Source: Brachycybe producta (Eukaryota > Arthropoda > Diplopoda > Playtdesmida > Andrognathidae). Taken from it: a stretch of DNA of 64,000 nucleotides. The position numbers were made by a program, and so were the translations under genes. The notes beneath the pieces were generated by a model. That model saw nothing but the letters and a program-made list of their open reading frames with translations. It did no database searches and was not told the DNA's origin. The first letter of the stretch is position 1. Every line of letters starts with the position of its first letter. This document shows, piece by piece, positions 33,159 through 44,966 of the stretch. Location of the stretch: the NCBI GenBank assembly GCA_036925085.1, contig JAUPFP010000011.1:3127797-3191796 (forward strand), in the 5' to 3' direction.

Positions 33159-36100
33159 GGGCGCCACTCAGCCCCAAAGTAGTGACGCCCGAAGTAGTTG
33201 TGAATAAGGAAGAAGAAAACGATGTCATTTTGGAGAGACTTCAAGAGGTTCAGGCTGCTGATCAACAAGAGGAAATTTCTGAGCAACCAAGGGTTATGTG
33301 CATCAAGGTCCGACAGGGAGGAAACAAGGCGGAGTCCAAAGGTCTGTGTCAATGGAAACGACAGCTAGAGACGTCCGAAAAATCCACAGCCCTGTGCCAA
33401 GATGATCGACATACGGCGGAAGCAACGATACAAAGGAGTTGGGGCACAGCAGAACAAGAAGAATCAACAAGGCTGACATCTGGGAGAGTTGCAGTTGGAA
33501 TCCGAAGTCAAACCATCCAAGGGGAAGGTCAACTAAAGAAACCACTGCAAAGTGGGAAAGCCAAGATGGATTTCGAGGTTAAACCCATGATGAAGAAAAT
33601 GCAGGTTGAAGCGAAATTCGGAGTAACTTCACCTGAAAAGGGTAACTTTGTGAGTGAAGGGTTTCAGACCATTTCCGGGAAAGGTCAGCAAACAGTGCCA
33701 CTGCAAAGTGAGTTTACTATGGCATCCAAAAGGGATATCGTACCAAAGCTCGGTAATGATCAGGTGATGGCGAAATTTGGAGTACCCATCCCTGTGGAAA
33801 ATGATCAGGTGATGGCGAAATTTGGAGTACCCATCCCTGTGGAAAAAGATCAGGTGATGGCGAAATTTGGAGTACCCATCCCTGTGGAAAATGATCAGGT
33901 GATGGCGAAATTTGGAGTACCCATCCCTGTGGAACATGATCAGGTGATGGCGAAATTTGGAGTACCCATCCCTGTGGAGCAGGTGGCGGTGAAATCTGGA
34001 GTAACCACCCCTGTGAAAATTGGAAATGAGGTGACGGTGAAATTCGGAGTAACCGCCATTGAGAAAAAAGAGTTTCAAGAAGAAACTGTGGATCTTCGAA
34101 GGAGAGGACTAATCTCAGTCAGGATTGACCGAAATAATCCTCATGAAGATGAGAGTAAAGAAGGCCTAGCTGAAATCACTGTCGACAAACAATCCAGTGA
34201 AATTTCGGAAGAAACTTCAGTGAAAAAGGAAAGAGAGGAAACACATGGGATGGCCAAAAATGTCTCTAAGAAAGAGACATCTACAGCTTCCCGTGTGCAA
34301 ACACGTGTAGGACCTGCAATAGATGATAGAAAGCATCATTCAGGAGTGGGGAAAAAGAAATCCAGCGCTAAAACCATCTTAAAAGATGAATTAACGTCTG
34401 AATTGGATGTAGAAACGGCAAAAATTCAAATTTGCCGCTATACGGAGCGCCGCCTAGTGAGAGAAAAAGAGAGAGAATTTTCTAAGGAGAAAAGCTCCTC
34501 CCACTTCCGGCCGGAAATTGAAAGTGAGAGCCCCACAGGATCACGTGAGAAGACGACCGCCATTTTTGATGCCACTTCGAATCTTCATTCTGCGAAGAAT
34601 AGACGCGATCGTCAATTCTTTAAGAAAAAGAAAGTGACAACTTCTAAATTGGATAAATTCGAAAAGAGGATGGCCGAGTCTGCCGATAAAGGAGTATCTG
34701 GAAGTGAGGAGACAGCAGAATTGGAGCTGTATATGGATACCGGCGAAATGACGCCGGAGTGGTTGAAACTTCTGTTTGGAGAAGAGGACGACGACGCCAA
34801 TGCTGCAGGGACCCCTCCCGGCAGCAATGCCGTGCCTTCGTCTCCTGTGAAGAAACAAGCAGTGAAGTCTTCGAAAACGAAGAAACGGAAAACGCCAGAG
34901 GGTGAGCAAGCTAACTTTGTACCGCTAATCCACTCTCCTCCGGGACATCGTAGGGACATCAATCCCGAGCCGGAGATTATTTACGAAGGGCCAGCAAGAG
35001 ATTCAAAATTGCAGTTCCCGAGACCCCCTGAGGAGATGGATACTCCTCCAGGTAGTCTCTTGGATGGATGTCTGCCTGCAGAGATGGGAGGATCCAGAAG
35101 AAGCGGCCGAACGAAAGGCGAAAGAAATGCGGACAAACTGGCCATGAAAGAATGGGTCGATGGCCAGAATCGAGAATTGGCAGCTCGAGGGCGATCTCCG
35201 ATAAGAGTTCCGGAGGTAGGAGAGACGTTAACGAAAAGGAAATCGTCAAGGGAGGTCTCTCCGTCCAACAGCTGGGTCACCGTGGACCAGCCAATCGTCC
35301 GTGGGTATGTTCACCGGCCTAATAAATTTCTTAACTTACCCACAGCAATGGAGAAGGTCTCCATTTCCTCAAAAGTCGTGGTGCCTACGAGAGACACTCG
35401 CCCGCCTGCGGCGAGCAATCCCGCTAGGGCCCAGCGAGATAAATTCGTCAGTGAGAGGCCTACGGATCCCAGACGCCAGCCAGATGTCGTCAGGAGCCGA
35501 CCTCATGAGGAAACAAGAAGGGAAACGAGATACGAGCAGCCAAGGATCGAGACATCCAGAAGCCATTCAGGTCGTCATCCTCACATCCCGGGACAACCCC
35601 GGAAAGGACAAGGCGCCACAGAGAGGAGGAGGCAGCGACGAGATGCGATCTTCGAGGGAGAACGTGGTCATCCCAGCAAAGTAACGTCTGGACCAGCCAC
35701 GGGAGCGATCCCGAAGGTCTCACCACCGCCGCCCCCGCAACAATGGCCGAAAGGAACACTGGACATGTCCGATGGGAAGTTGTCCAACCGGCAACAGTTT
35801 CGGCTGTTGCGTAACGGTTTGGTATCTTTTAGTCGTCGTTGGGGCAGAAATTCATTCCGATATTTAGGTTTCTTCCATAGCAACGATGGGATCAAGGAAG
35901 ACAGAATCCGTCCGCGATTGGACAGGCCATGGACAGCGGTGATCATCCAGGTGTTGGATCACTGGCCCGTCGTTGTACTTCACAACAACGCCGAACCAGG
36001 GACCCTTCAGCTAGTATATCCACAACCATGGGATAAATCAACGTGCGGCATTCTGGAGGTGGTTATCTCGTCGATGGTGGCCACCTTGATTCCGAGCAGC

Positions 36101-36319
36101 AGAGGACATAGGAACGTCGTCCACAACCGATTGACCGAGCAGGATGGAAACGCTCACCTGGCTACACAGCAGCTTGACTTTATGGAGTCCATCGTTTTGG
36201 GAGCAATCCCACGGTCTCAAGTCGTCCCGCTGCGTATGCTGGAAGACCTGAACATCTTGACAACGGAGGCAGAACCAGGAGCCAGGGACCAACAGGGCCA
36301 TCTGGAACCGGATCATTAG
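33153..36319 (+). CDS. Element B extra ORF in the -1 frame
   Basis: This is a long open frame (1045 codons counted from GTG 33182). No protease, RT, RNase H or integrase motif is visible. Residues ~192-290 hold a 15-residue repeat, DQVMAKFGVPIPVEN: five near-perfect copies with degenerate flanking units. About 300-860 are Lys/Glu/Arg/Ser-rich and probably disordered. The last ~180 residues look folded (YLGFFHSNDG, RPWTAVIIQVLDHWPVVVLHNN). That end shows a tentative pattern match to the end of the element A extra ORF: Y-x-G-aromatic-aromatic, PW-x-A, then aromatic-P-V. I infer it is made as a Gag fusion. Function unknown. Confidence 0.75.
33757..33990 (+). repeat. 45-bp in-frame tandem repeat
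   Basis: Five copies of a 45-bp unit, starting GATCAGGTGATGGCGAAATT, encode the 15-residue repeat. They are almost identical, so the array expanded recently. Diverged units flank it (33600-33640 and 33980-34060). Confidence 0.95.
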
Positions 36320-36633
36320 AAACGACCAGGAACGACAACGGATCGACGTGGACCAGTTCCGACCCACGCCGAAGAAACCGGAGGAACGGGATGCAGCGAG
36401 GAAGCGTATCATTTAATTTATTGATAAATATTTTCAATTTTCGTTTCTTGGGGTTAAAAAGGATTTGTTTGTTATTGTGATATTCTTATTTTCAGATTCG
36501 AAAATCTTTATCGTGTCTTTTATATGCAAATTGTGATATTGTATTTTGTTTTTGGGAATTGTGCAACAACCTTTTTGCGGTGGCTTATCAAGGTCCCCTA
36601 AGTTATTTGACGTAAGTTCAGGGTGAACTTCCA

Positions 36634-36649
36634 TCTTAGTTGGGGGGGG
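36634..36649 (+). other. Polypurine tract of element B
   Basis: TTGGGGGGGG abuts the 3' LTR start TGAAACG. Confidence 0.6.
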
Positions 36650-37550
36650 TGAAACGATACGTCCAGGAGCGATCCTGGCTCGTTTAGTTTTTTTGTGGAT
36701 CGTTTGTTTATTTTTTTGGATTGGCCTGGAACTTTGTCAACCCTCTGTACTCACGTACAGAGGATTGACCCAGTTCCATCAGCTGATGACGATGCCAATA
36801 TCCTGTCTTGGGTCTTGGGTCCCTTTTTCCTCCCAGTCCCACCCCTTAATACAAAGAGATCGACTTGATAAGCCTCAGCATTGGGTCTATGGGGTGAAAA
36901 CTTTCTTTTGTAATTTTGTTTTGATTACGATGAATCACTTGTCTATATTTTAGTGACCACTGGTCAATCATGTTGATTGGCCAGTTTGGTTTTTAAGTTT
37001 GATTTTGCCCAATCAGAGAATACTGAGAAAGTGTTCTCAGTATCCTCTTTTTGGGTATAAATAACCATGTATTTTTGTGTAAAGGAGACTTGAAGAAGCA
37101 GTCTTGAAAGCATTCTTTGGACACAGACATTATGCCCAAATTTGCCTAGAGATGATGAGATGTAAATAAACTGGAAATTATAGTTAAAAAGTTGTTGAAG
37201 TTATTTTTATCTTTTAAAAACAAAACGAAGGACTTCAACATTTTGTCATCTAGCACTGTCAACCCAGGTGTAAACCTGGCTCTCCAGTACTAGATGAGAC
37301 TTCTGAAGACAGCACGATCAACCAGCTTTTTACGGGCGAAAGCCCGGGGAGTAGCAGACAACAAAAGATCCTTAAAACTGTAAAGGTTCTTGAAAGAGGA
37401 ACTTGTGAGGAAACGTATGGGACTAATTTGTTCCCTTCCTCCCGAACCATAATAGAATTAGTGGCCTAGCCAACCACTTTCCGATCGCCCGAAAGAGCGC
37501 TACGATACTTTTTGATAATTCTATTAGACCCCTGAATGTGGTTCGTTACA
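36650..37550 (+). repeat. 3' LTR of element B
   Basis: 901 bp, apparently identical to 30735-31635, and followed by TTAT. Confidence 0.95.
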
Positions 37551-37554
37551 TTAT

Positions 37555-38323
37555 GATTGTTTATTATACCATTCCATTTTATGGTATCAGCACGTCAACA
37601 TTTATGTTAAGTTTACTGATTGTTATCGTATCAATAACGATTATTTCTGGATGTGCACTGCTTTTGTGTCAAGAAGAGAACATTGAGGCATTTTACGTGG
37701 CTCTCCTGAATCACCTAAACAACTTTTGCATTCCAGATAAGCGCAATACTATCATCAAAAAAAGTCGGCAATTTGGATTGTTTTACACAATTTTGTTGTT
37801 TATCTTTAATCTGTCTGTACTTTTTGCATTGATACCAATCAACTATAATCTAATTGACAATGAACACAAATTACGAATTCAATCTAAATCAAACAATGTT
37901 ACAAACTGCAATTCAGAATATTGTTTTACGGATTTCATTATTGAAACACCATTTCTTGCAGTATTTGGTACAATAATTATTTCACTGTTCATGCAGTTTC
38001 AGCAATTATTTATACATGTAATGAAAATAATTCTACTTTGTTTAGATTCTATAAAAGATGTGAATTCATCCAAAAAAGCGACAGCTGAAATATTATTAGA
38101 ATTTCAACAAAAACATTACAGTATTGTTCAACTTGTAAATATTCTTGAAAGAATATTTGAAAATACTTCTGGTTTATCTTTAATATGTATGATAGTTTGT
38201 GTTCCCTTTACTGCAAGAGGAATTTTTGCTTCCTCTGAGTTTAAATTCTTGATTTTTCCTGTAACAATGGCACTTGTGTTTGCAGTTTATGCATTTTTTC
38301 TCGCTGCAAATATAAACAAAAAG
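37555..38323 (+). CDS. Gr1 exon 1, part after element B
   Basis: In frame with 30499-30734 once the insertion is discounted, giving residues 79-335. Hydrophobic segments lie at about 79-117, 150-172, 206-240, 284-297 and 308-330. Before the last pair, QQKHYSIVQLVNILERIFENTS matches the pre-TM5 region of Gr proteins. It ends NINKK then GTAAGTAG (donor at 38324). The preceding ATG at 37538 belongs to the LTR end, not the gene. Confidence 0.82.
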
Positions 38324-38890
38324 GTAAGTAGGCATATATTTTCATATATTTATAATCTTATAAAATAATCAAGAGTTGAATTTCCTGCAATTAGCTTGAA
38401 AACTATATACTTGTATAAAACGGGCGGTTGATCCCAGTTCTCAATCATAAAGTGTTTTTGTTTTTGCACTTGCAGTTGGACCTTTGGTTGAATAAGTTGA
38501 CCATTTTAGGCCTGCAAAAAGTATTTGCAAATATAACTTCGACCTGCAGGCCAATAGGCTTTAGGCCACTTATTCTAGTTGGTGTACAAATCTTAACAAG
38601 AAGGCTCTTCACCGGGAAAGTAGACAAGAGCCTAGGGGCCCCTACCTCTTCCGGGTACCACATAAACAAATTATCTCTAGGTTAGCAACTAGGATTTATG
38701 CACTAGGTTGTGATGAACAGGTCTGTGTATCAGATTTCCAATGTTCGATTCAGGTGATTTAGTCGTCATTGGTAAGAGAGAAGCAGAGAGGGGGTGGCCA
38801 CTAGTATCTCACGGGGAGTCATCGCTGTCACTGGCAGAGCTGTTGTCGGTGGTGGCAGCATCATGAGAATCCAGGTGTGAAAAGACTGCA
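38324..38890. other. Gr1 intron 1, left part
   Basis: It starts with the GTAAGT donor. The sequence to about 38700 is not recognised and has no convincing gene. LINE-derived sequence begins leftward of about 38895. Confidence 0.5.
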
Positions 38891-38894
38891 TCAT

Positions 38895-39671
38895 TGGCAA
38901 ACTCATGCATTGCCTATAAATGGGTGGATTGGCCAACTAAGACCAGCCCTAGTGGATTACATGATGAGTCGGTCACATGCTTGTTGGGAGTATCACTCTC
39001 AGGATTATCCTCAGAAAAATTTTCATTTTCCAGCTTAATCGATGTAGGTGTGGACAGGCATTTATGTTTCCCAGCCAATAGTTCATAAGGAATTCCAAAG
39101 GGAGATGTTGCTTTTACCTGCCCACAATAGGCTTTCCAAAATGATAGTTTTGTATTTAGAACCAGTCATTTGAAGTTCCTCCACTCGAGACAAAAAGCTT
39201 CCAGAAGATTCTGGGGCCTTTCTTTGTCTTTCTCTTGTTGAAAGGACTTGCTGACTTTCCATACAGTATGCACATTGAAGATCAAAATTCCACCATGCAG
39301 CAGGTCATTTAGGAGCAGGTGGCATGTATGGCATAGAGGCATGGCAGACTTTGATACGCATGTCCTGGAAACGAGTAGCTGAGCTATGCACATCAGACAG
39401 ATCACTAATTGCTGAGGTCGCTCCACTAGAAATAATGTCCTGAAAAATTGACCAGTCTGCTTTCTTCGAGATGAAGTGTTGTTCATTGCTATGGGCTAAT
39501 GTTGATATGGTAAACCGAGTGGCAATGTAATGATGGTCACTGTGGGACTCCTCATTCAGTATTGCCGAAGAGCAATTTTAAACTTTTTTCAAGGTCAGGT
39601 CTATGTATCTCTCACCATTGATGGTATGGAAGATTGGGCCAAAGTAGTCCTCATTTTTAATGTGGAATCCA
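38895..39671 (-). pseudogene. LINE fragment: end of endonuclease and linker
   Basis: On the - strand, broken frames read GERYIDLTL, then a stop, then NEESHSDHHYIATRFT. SDHHYI fits the catalytic S-D-H block of LINE endonucleases. Linker sequence follows: ADWSIFQDI, then KLSFWKAYCGQVKATSPFG and PYELLAGKHK. It continues the endonuclease at 46783-46980 across element C. Stops and shifts show it is dead. Confidence 0.7.
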
Positions 39672-41487
39672 TGTTATTTTTACCTCCACTCTATAGCCCT
39701 GAAAGTCAAAATTCAAAATTTTGGAAAAGGGGAAGAAGTGAAAGTGTACAGCTTGGTTCAGGTTCCAGACAATGGTCTATTTGGGGAACCAGTATCCCTG
39801 TTTTGATCAAGTTGTGCCCCCCTATGTTTCTTGGTGTATTTTTATGTTATTGGCCTTGTTTAAAAAGTAAATTATTAGTTTCCTACCTTTTCTTGATGCT
39901 CGTTCAGATGTCCAGTTGATTTGGGGTTGTGGAGTTGATTGCTGAACTGGCACACACTTAAATTAAACACCAACTCAAATGATGATCACAAAACACTATG
40001 AAGTTTGCACACAATTTATTGTTTTAATTTGTAAACCAACCACAATTAATTATAATTCTGTATGTGTAAACCAAAATATTTTAAAGTTCTATTTGTGAAA
40101 GCAACAAAAATGATCTAAGAGTTCTGAATATGCAACCAAAATATTTTAGAGTTCTGAATGTGTAATCCCAAAATATTTCAGAGTTCTGAATGTGTAATCC
40201 CAAAATATTTTAGAGTTCTGAAAGTATAACCAAAATATTTTAGAGTTCTGAAAGTATAACCAAAATATTTTAGAGTTCTGAAAGTGTAATCTCAAAATAT
40301 TTTAGAGTTCTGAAAGTGTAATCTCAAAATATTTTAGAGTTCTGAAAGTATAATCTCAAAATATTTTAGAGTTCTGAAAGTATAACCAAAATATTTTAGA
40401 GTTCTGAAAGTATAACCAAAATAATTTCTAAGTTAATCAAACAATACACTAGGTTCCTACAGGAAACTAGTATATTGTTTTCTTTTTTCTTGTAAAGAAA
40501 ACTAAGTCCTTCTGATCCCTTTACAAACCGCTGGTATTCTTTTATCTCTCTCTCTCTCTCTGGCTGTAGACACTCTCTGAAACCTCATTGAGAGCCTCAC
40601 ACTCTCTTTGAGAGTCTGCCACACTCTGGTCTAAAATCTAAAATGAACTGACTAAAATTGAAGATTTTAGTCCATTCTAGTCTCTCATTGGTTAACTTGG
40701 GTTGATTATTCAATCATTTAATTGGTCAACCTTATGATTGAAAAGTGAAAGTATTGTGATTGACATGAAGGACTAACATGATATCAGGTGTTGACAAAAG
40801 TTACATTAAATGTAAACACAGGTGTGACCTTTCTTAGAAAAGGTTAATTTTAAGTGTTAGTTTGCTTTAAAAGTAACGATAGAATAATATTATATCTTAT
40901 TATGATTGACAGGCCATTTTAACATTTCCTCTTATTATGACAGCAAATCTCATAAATTATTTATGTGATCTTATTATTTTCACACCCCCAGCCTAGTCAC
41001 CGTATGATATTTTGTTAATGTGTGATGTGTATGCCTATTGTAGTTAATTGTTTCTTCTTTCTGTTATCATTGTTTCACTTAAGGTGTTAAATTACACCTT
41101 TTAACTTTTCTTTCTATTCACTTAAGGTGTTATATTACACCTTTTAGCTTTTACATACGACACACCTGTTATGACACTTGTTTACATTTTAAACTTTCTT
41201 CTTCTCTATCGTCTATTCTTTTTCAGGTGTCACATTACACCTTTCTAGTTAAACACCTGTTTTCATTCACAAGTTCTTTTAAACATTATTATTAACATTA
41301 TTATTAACATTATTATTATTATTATTATCATTATTACCATTATTATTACTATTATTATTATTACAATTCTTATTGTTGCTTTTCCTTTTTGGTTTCTATT
41401 TAGTTTTTTGTTTTGTTTATTTTTGTTTATGTATGATTTCATGTTAGGTGTTTAGGTGCATTTATAGTCCATTTTGAACACCTAACA
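39672..41487 (-). repeat. 3' LTR of element C
   Basis: 1816 bp, TGTTATTTTTACC to CACCTAACA. It contains a ~30-bp tandem array (40080-40430, unit CCAAAATATTTTAGAGTTCT plus GAAAGTATAA), a CT run, CACCTTTTAAC/AAGGTGT pieces, and an (ATT)n stretch at 41285-41370. Confidence 0.95.
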
Positions 41488-42578
41488 TCCCTACCCCCTA
41501 AATTTCACTTCCCACATTTAATCTGTGTAATTTACCCTAATTGTCATGAACCTTCACTTACAATAGTCCTAATTTTCTACTTTTTTTTTTTCATGTTATC
41601 ATTTACCCCATTTTAGCACTTCTATATCTCTTCACTCTTGGATAATTTTATAAATAGACAAATTGCAGCACATTTTAGGAATTGCTCACAAATTCTATTA
41701 GTTCATTGTTTTGATGTAGTCCTCATGATGGTTTTGTATAGATGTCATCAGATGGTTACTAGGTTGTCATCTGTTGATTGCTGATCTGTAAATCAGTTTC
41801 TGTTGAAATTGTCCTTTAGACATCACTCAGGCTACAATGTCAATATTCAGTCTGATGAAAGGTTGAAGTTCTCCCAAATTGGCAAACCAAGGTCCAAGTC
41901 TTCAAAGTATTAGTCTGCTTTTCTGAAGAGATTTTTTGATTAACTGTTATAACATCTGGTATTAGTCTGCTTTTCTGAAGAAATTGTCAACTTGCTAACC
42001 TAGCATCTGTAGAGGTTTTCGTTGATGTTCCAATTTTTTGATGAAAGTACAAAGCTCCAACTTGAATGTGGATACAATGTTCTGATTTCGTGAACAAACA
42101 ATACATTTCAATTGACACTTTTAGTACTTGTTATAAGAGTGAGAGACCTAATGCTTACAACAAATGAATAGTCATTTTTTTTTACCTAGTTTGTTTTTCT
42201 AGCCTGTAACTATCCTAACAATTTTCTTATCATACTCTATCCTTCCTAACACATTTCTAAAATAGCAGGACAATTCTTTGTTGGTCTACAAGCCCTAAAC
42301 ACACAATACAAATTACAGATGTACATAATAAATTTGAAACACTTAACTACTTTTTCAACACATAAAAATACAATTCTGGTTAATAGTATAATAATTGCAT
42401 GGGTTACATAAAAATTATATAAATTGTAGATTATATAAAAATCATAAAATTAAACATGTTATTCTTTAGCAAATATTGTTTACCTTCAACATGGAATTTG
42501 CCTTTTCATCATATTACCTTTTTTAGATAAAGATAATGTGAAGGGAGCCAGATTCCATTCCAAATTCAGGATTTATAA
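41488..42578 (-). other. Element C interior, no ORF
   Basis: On the - strand AGGGGGTAGGGATG abuts the LTR and is the likely polypurine tract (41488-41503). The rest is AT-rich without a supported gene. This is where pol would be expected. Confidence 0.55.
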
Positions 42579-42770
42579 CTACCTGTTTTTTCCCACATGT
42601 GAACTTCTTTCTATTCCATCTTTTCTAATTATTACAGTGCCTTCTGCACTAACCATTATAACGGGATCATTAAGTTTGATGAAGTTCACCCCATCCTCAA
42701 TTTTGAATGCATCCATTCCCAGTAAATTTTGCCCATAACATTTGTTTTGTTTTGTGGCTGATTCAGACAC
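42579..42770 (-). pseudogene. Possible protease remnant of element C
   Basis: A 63-codon frame contains GQNLLGMDAFKIEDGVNFIK, resembling the LLG-x-D/N end of retroelement aspartic proteases. The DTG half was not found in frame. It lies downstream of gag, as expected. Confidence 0.45.
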
Positions 42771-43542
42771 ATTGAAATAATAATTCTCTATATTATTTCA
42801 AACTTATGATTGTACCTTGTTATTTATTTAGATTATGTAATTTTTCATTTATTTTTTTTTTTAAATTATTTTACTTGTATTATATATCCATTAAATTTTT
42901 TCCCAATATATATTTTTTTTATGTTGATCCCCCATTTAATAATTGTAGAGGCAATATACTACCATTTCCCATTTCAGCTTTTCTACTTGCCAAAATGTTC
43001 CATTATTATAAGAATAAAATTATTCTATTCATTTCATCTCATTCACTGAGATGTTTTTTAAACTCCCCTTTTGTTTTCCATTTTACCCTTAACTTCAATT
43101 TTTCTCTATTTTCATGTTCATCAAATTTTCTGATTACTATATTTCTTGACATTATTTTTCTTCATCACTTTTTTACTCAATTATTGACTCCTGAATAGCT
43201 TTTTTGGGTATGGGTGCTAGCTCCAATGTATTTCCTGTTTGGCTAGGACTAATAGCACATTAATTGTGGGCATGAAATTTTCTTCCATAAAGTATCCCGT
43301 TATTATAGTACTCACATCCATGGTTTTAGGTATGAATTATTTTTTCATGTTATCCTGTAATACCATATAGCCTCCCATTCTGTTTTCAATTGAGTTTGGT
43401 TTTATGTCATAGGGGTACCTACCCCCTAGGCTGTTTCATAATTCTTTTCCACTTGTCTAATTTTTACCTTTAAATTCTTATCTTTATTCAACTTATATAT
43501 TCATTGTTCCCCCTATTAGAACCTATCATTTCTTAATTATAC

Positions 43543-43788
43543 GGATGGTCCATCATCCAACATTAGTGTTTTAATTATCTAACCATATTCTTACCTAATT
43601 CCGGACAGTCCGTCGTCCAACACTAATGGTTTAAACCACTATTTGTTTTCATTCACTTTCTGTTTTACTGTTTTCTTCTTGCTCTTTTAAACTTATTTTT
43701 CTCAATTACACGGACAATCTGTTGTCCAACATTACTGCTTTTAACTCCCTGTTTCATTTCTTATTTTATTCCGGACAATCCACTGTCC
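43543..43788 (-). repeat. Four GGAC-type hairpins in element C
   Basis: GGATGGTCCATCATCC (43543-43558), GGACAGTCCGTCGTCC (43603-43618), GGACAATCTGTTGTCC (43712-43727) and GGACAATCCACTGTCC (43773-43788) are each followed by a similar AACATTAGTG-type word. Spacings are 60, 109 and 61. Confidence 0.7.
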
Positions 43789-43930
43789 AGCAGTAATGTT
43801 TTAAATCATTTTCCTTTTTATTCATTTGTCTATTTTACTCTTGTTTTTCTTAACTTCATTTTCTGTAACTGTTTTATGGCATCCTTGCACCTTTATGTCT
43901 AACTGCTAAATTTGGGTCTCTAGCCTCAAT

Positions 43931-44545
43931 TTAATTTACCCCATTTTTCCCTTGTACTAATTTCTCATTTTCTTCTTCGGCTAAAATAATTGCGATTGTC
44001 TCTTGTAAATTAGCAGGATTCCGGGACAACACAAACCTTTTAATTCGGGAATTCAATCCTTTTATAATTTGGTTTTGGATCATACCATCCCGCATGGCTA
44101 TTTGATCTGGAGTAGGATTTTCATCGGTGAAAGTTCTACCTCGAGTTTTTACCCTCAAAATGTACTCTATTGCACTCTCGGTGCTACTTTGCTTTTCTTC
44201 TAAAAATTTCTGCATTGACACTAATTTGGGTTCTATTGGTTCAAAACGCTGAATCATTAATGCTTTTAGCTCTTCTAGTCTTGTTATCTGTCTTATCTCT
44301 GGGTGATCTCTTAGGAATTCTGCTGCAGGACCTTTACATTTAGCTTTGATTAAGATTATCTGAAATTCCTCTGTCCAATTTGCTAGCCTAGTGATACCTT
44401 CAATCTGCTCAAACAATTCTTTGGCAGATGGACCTTTTCCATCCCCTGAAAAATATGGGATTAAGCTACTATGTACAGGCTGATTCACATTTTGATTGTG
44501 CCCCACACCTGAAGTGGTAGCTTCGTTGTCTCCTTGATGATCCAT
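43931..44545 (-). CDS. gag: Element C gag (capsid part only)
   Basis: A 204-codon ORF close to the 5' LTR. SLIPYFSGDGKGPSAKELFE, LIKAKCKGPAAEFL, EELKALMIQRFEPIEP and SAIEYILRVKTRGR fit the Gypsy capsid region. It stops before any zinc knuckle, so it is shorter than usual. It starts with MDHQGDNEATTSG at 44545. Confidence 0.85.
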   Translation of the reverse strand: MDHQGDNEATTSGVGHNQNVNQPVHSSLIPYFSGDGKGPSAKELFEQIEGITRLANWTEEFQIILIKAKCKGPAAEFLRDHPEIRQITRLEELKALMIQRFEPIEPKLVSMQKFLEEKQSSTESAIEYILRVKTRGRTFTDENPTPDQIAMRDGMIQNQIIKGLNSRIKRFVLSRNPANLQETIAIILAEEENEKLVQGKNGVN

Positions 44546-44946
44546 GTTATTTGGTTTATTTGGTTTTCCTTGTAAATTGTTCCCTTACAAACCCCACAAA
44601 ATTTTAAAGAACCTCACCCAAATTTTGTATATAGTCCGCTTTTCTGGGACTTTTTGTATGGGAGCGCGTGCGTGCATGTGTGGGAGCGAGCAGAAACCAC
44701 AAAAATATCGCATATGTACTTATATCTACTTAAAACTACTTATTCGGCCATTTGAAAACATCAATCTAAAAGGTATGAAAAACATTGAGAAGGGAAAAAA
44801 AAATTTCAAAGGTTTCACTATTAATTAACATTAATATGTATTTTAATAGGGAAAACATTCAGAAAATTATAACAAAAATTAGAACCCAGGAATTCAAACT
44901 TCAGCTTTAAATCAAAAAGGGGAACACTGAACTCAACAAGGATAAA

Positions 44947-44964
44947 ATCCTGTCGACTGCGCCA
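44947..44964 (-). other. Primer-binding site of element C
   Basis: On the - strand TGGCGCAGTCGACAGGAT lies two bases inside the 5' LTR. It differs from the A/B site, so C uses another tRNA, possibly a serine-type primer as in some insect Gypsy elements (from memory, unverified). Confidence 0.7.
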
Positions 44965-44966
44965 CT

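Larger units (their letters stand above)
30735..37550 (+). mobile_element. LTR element B: gag plus extra ORF, no pol
   Basis: The two 901-bp LTRs appear identical. The flanking duplication TTAT is at 30731-30734 and 37551-37554. The interior holds the same primer-binding site as element A, a gag, and a 1045-codon ORF in the -1 frame. There is no protease, RT, RNase H or integrase. The element is therefore non-autonomous and presumably needs enzymes from a relative. LTR identity and the intact open frames indicate a recent insertion. Confidence 0.93.

Noticed and set aside
37259..37450. 63-codon - strand ORF also present at 31344-31535
   Set aside because: It is inside both LTRs of element B, antisense, without a domain.
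42806..43198. 130-codon Phe/Leu-rich + frame
   Set aside because: AT-rich interior of element C on the opposite strand to its gag. Composition alone explains the hydrophobicity.
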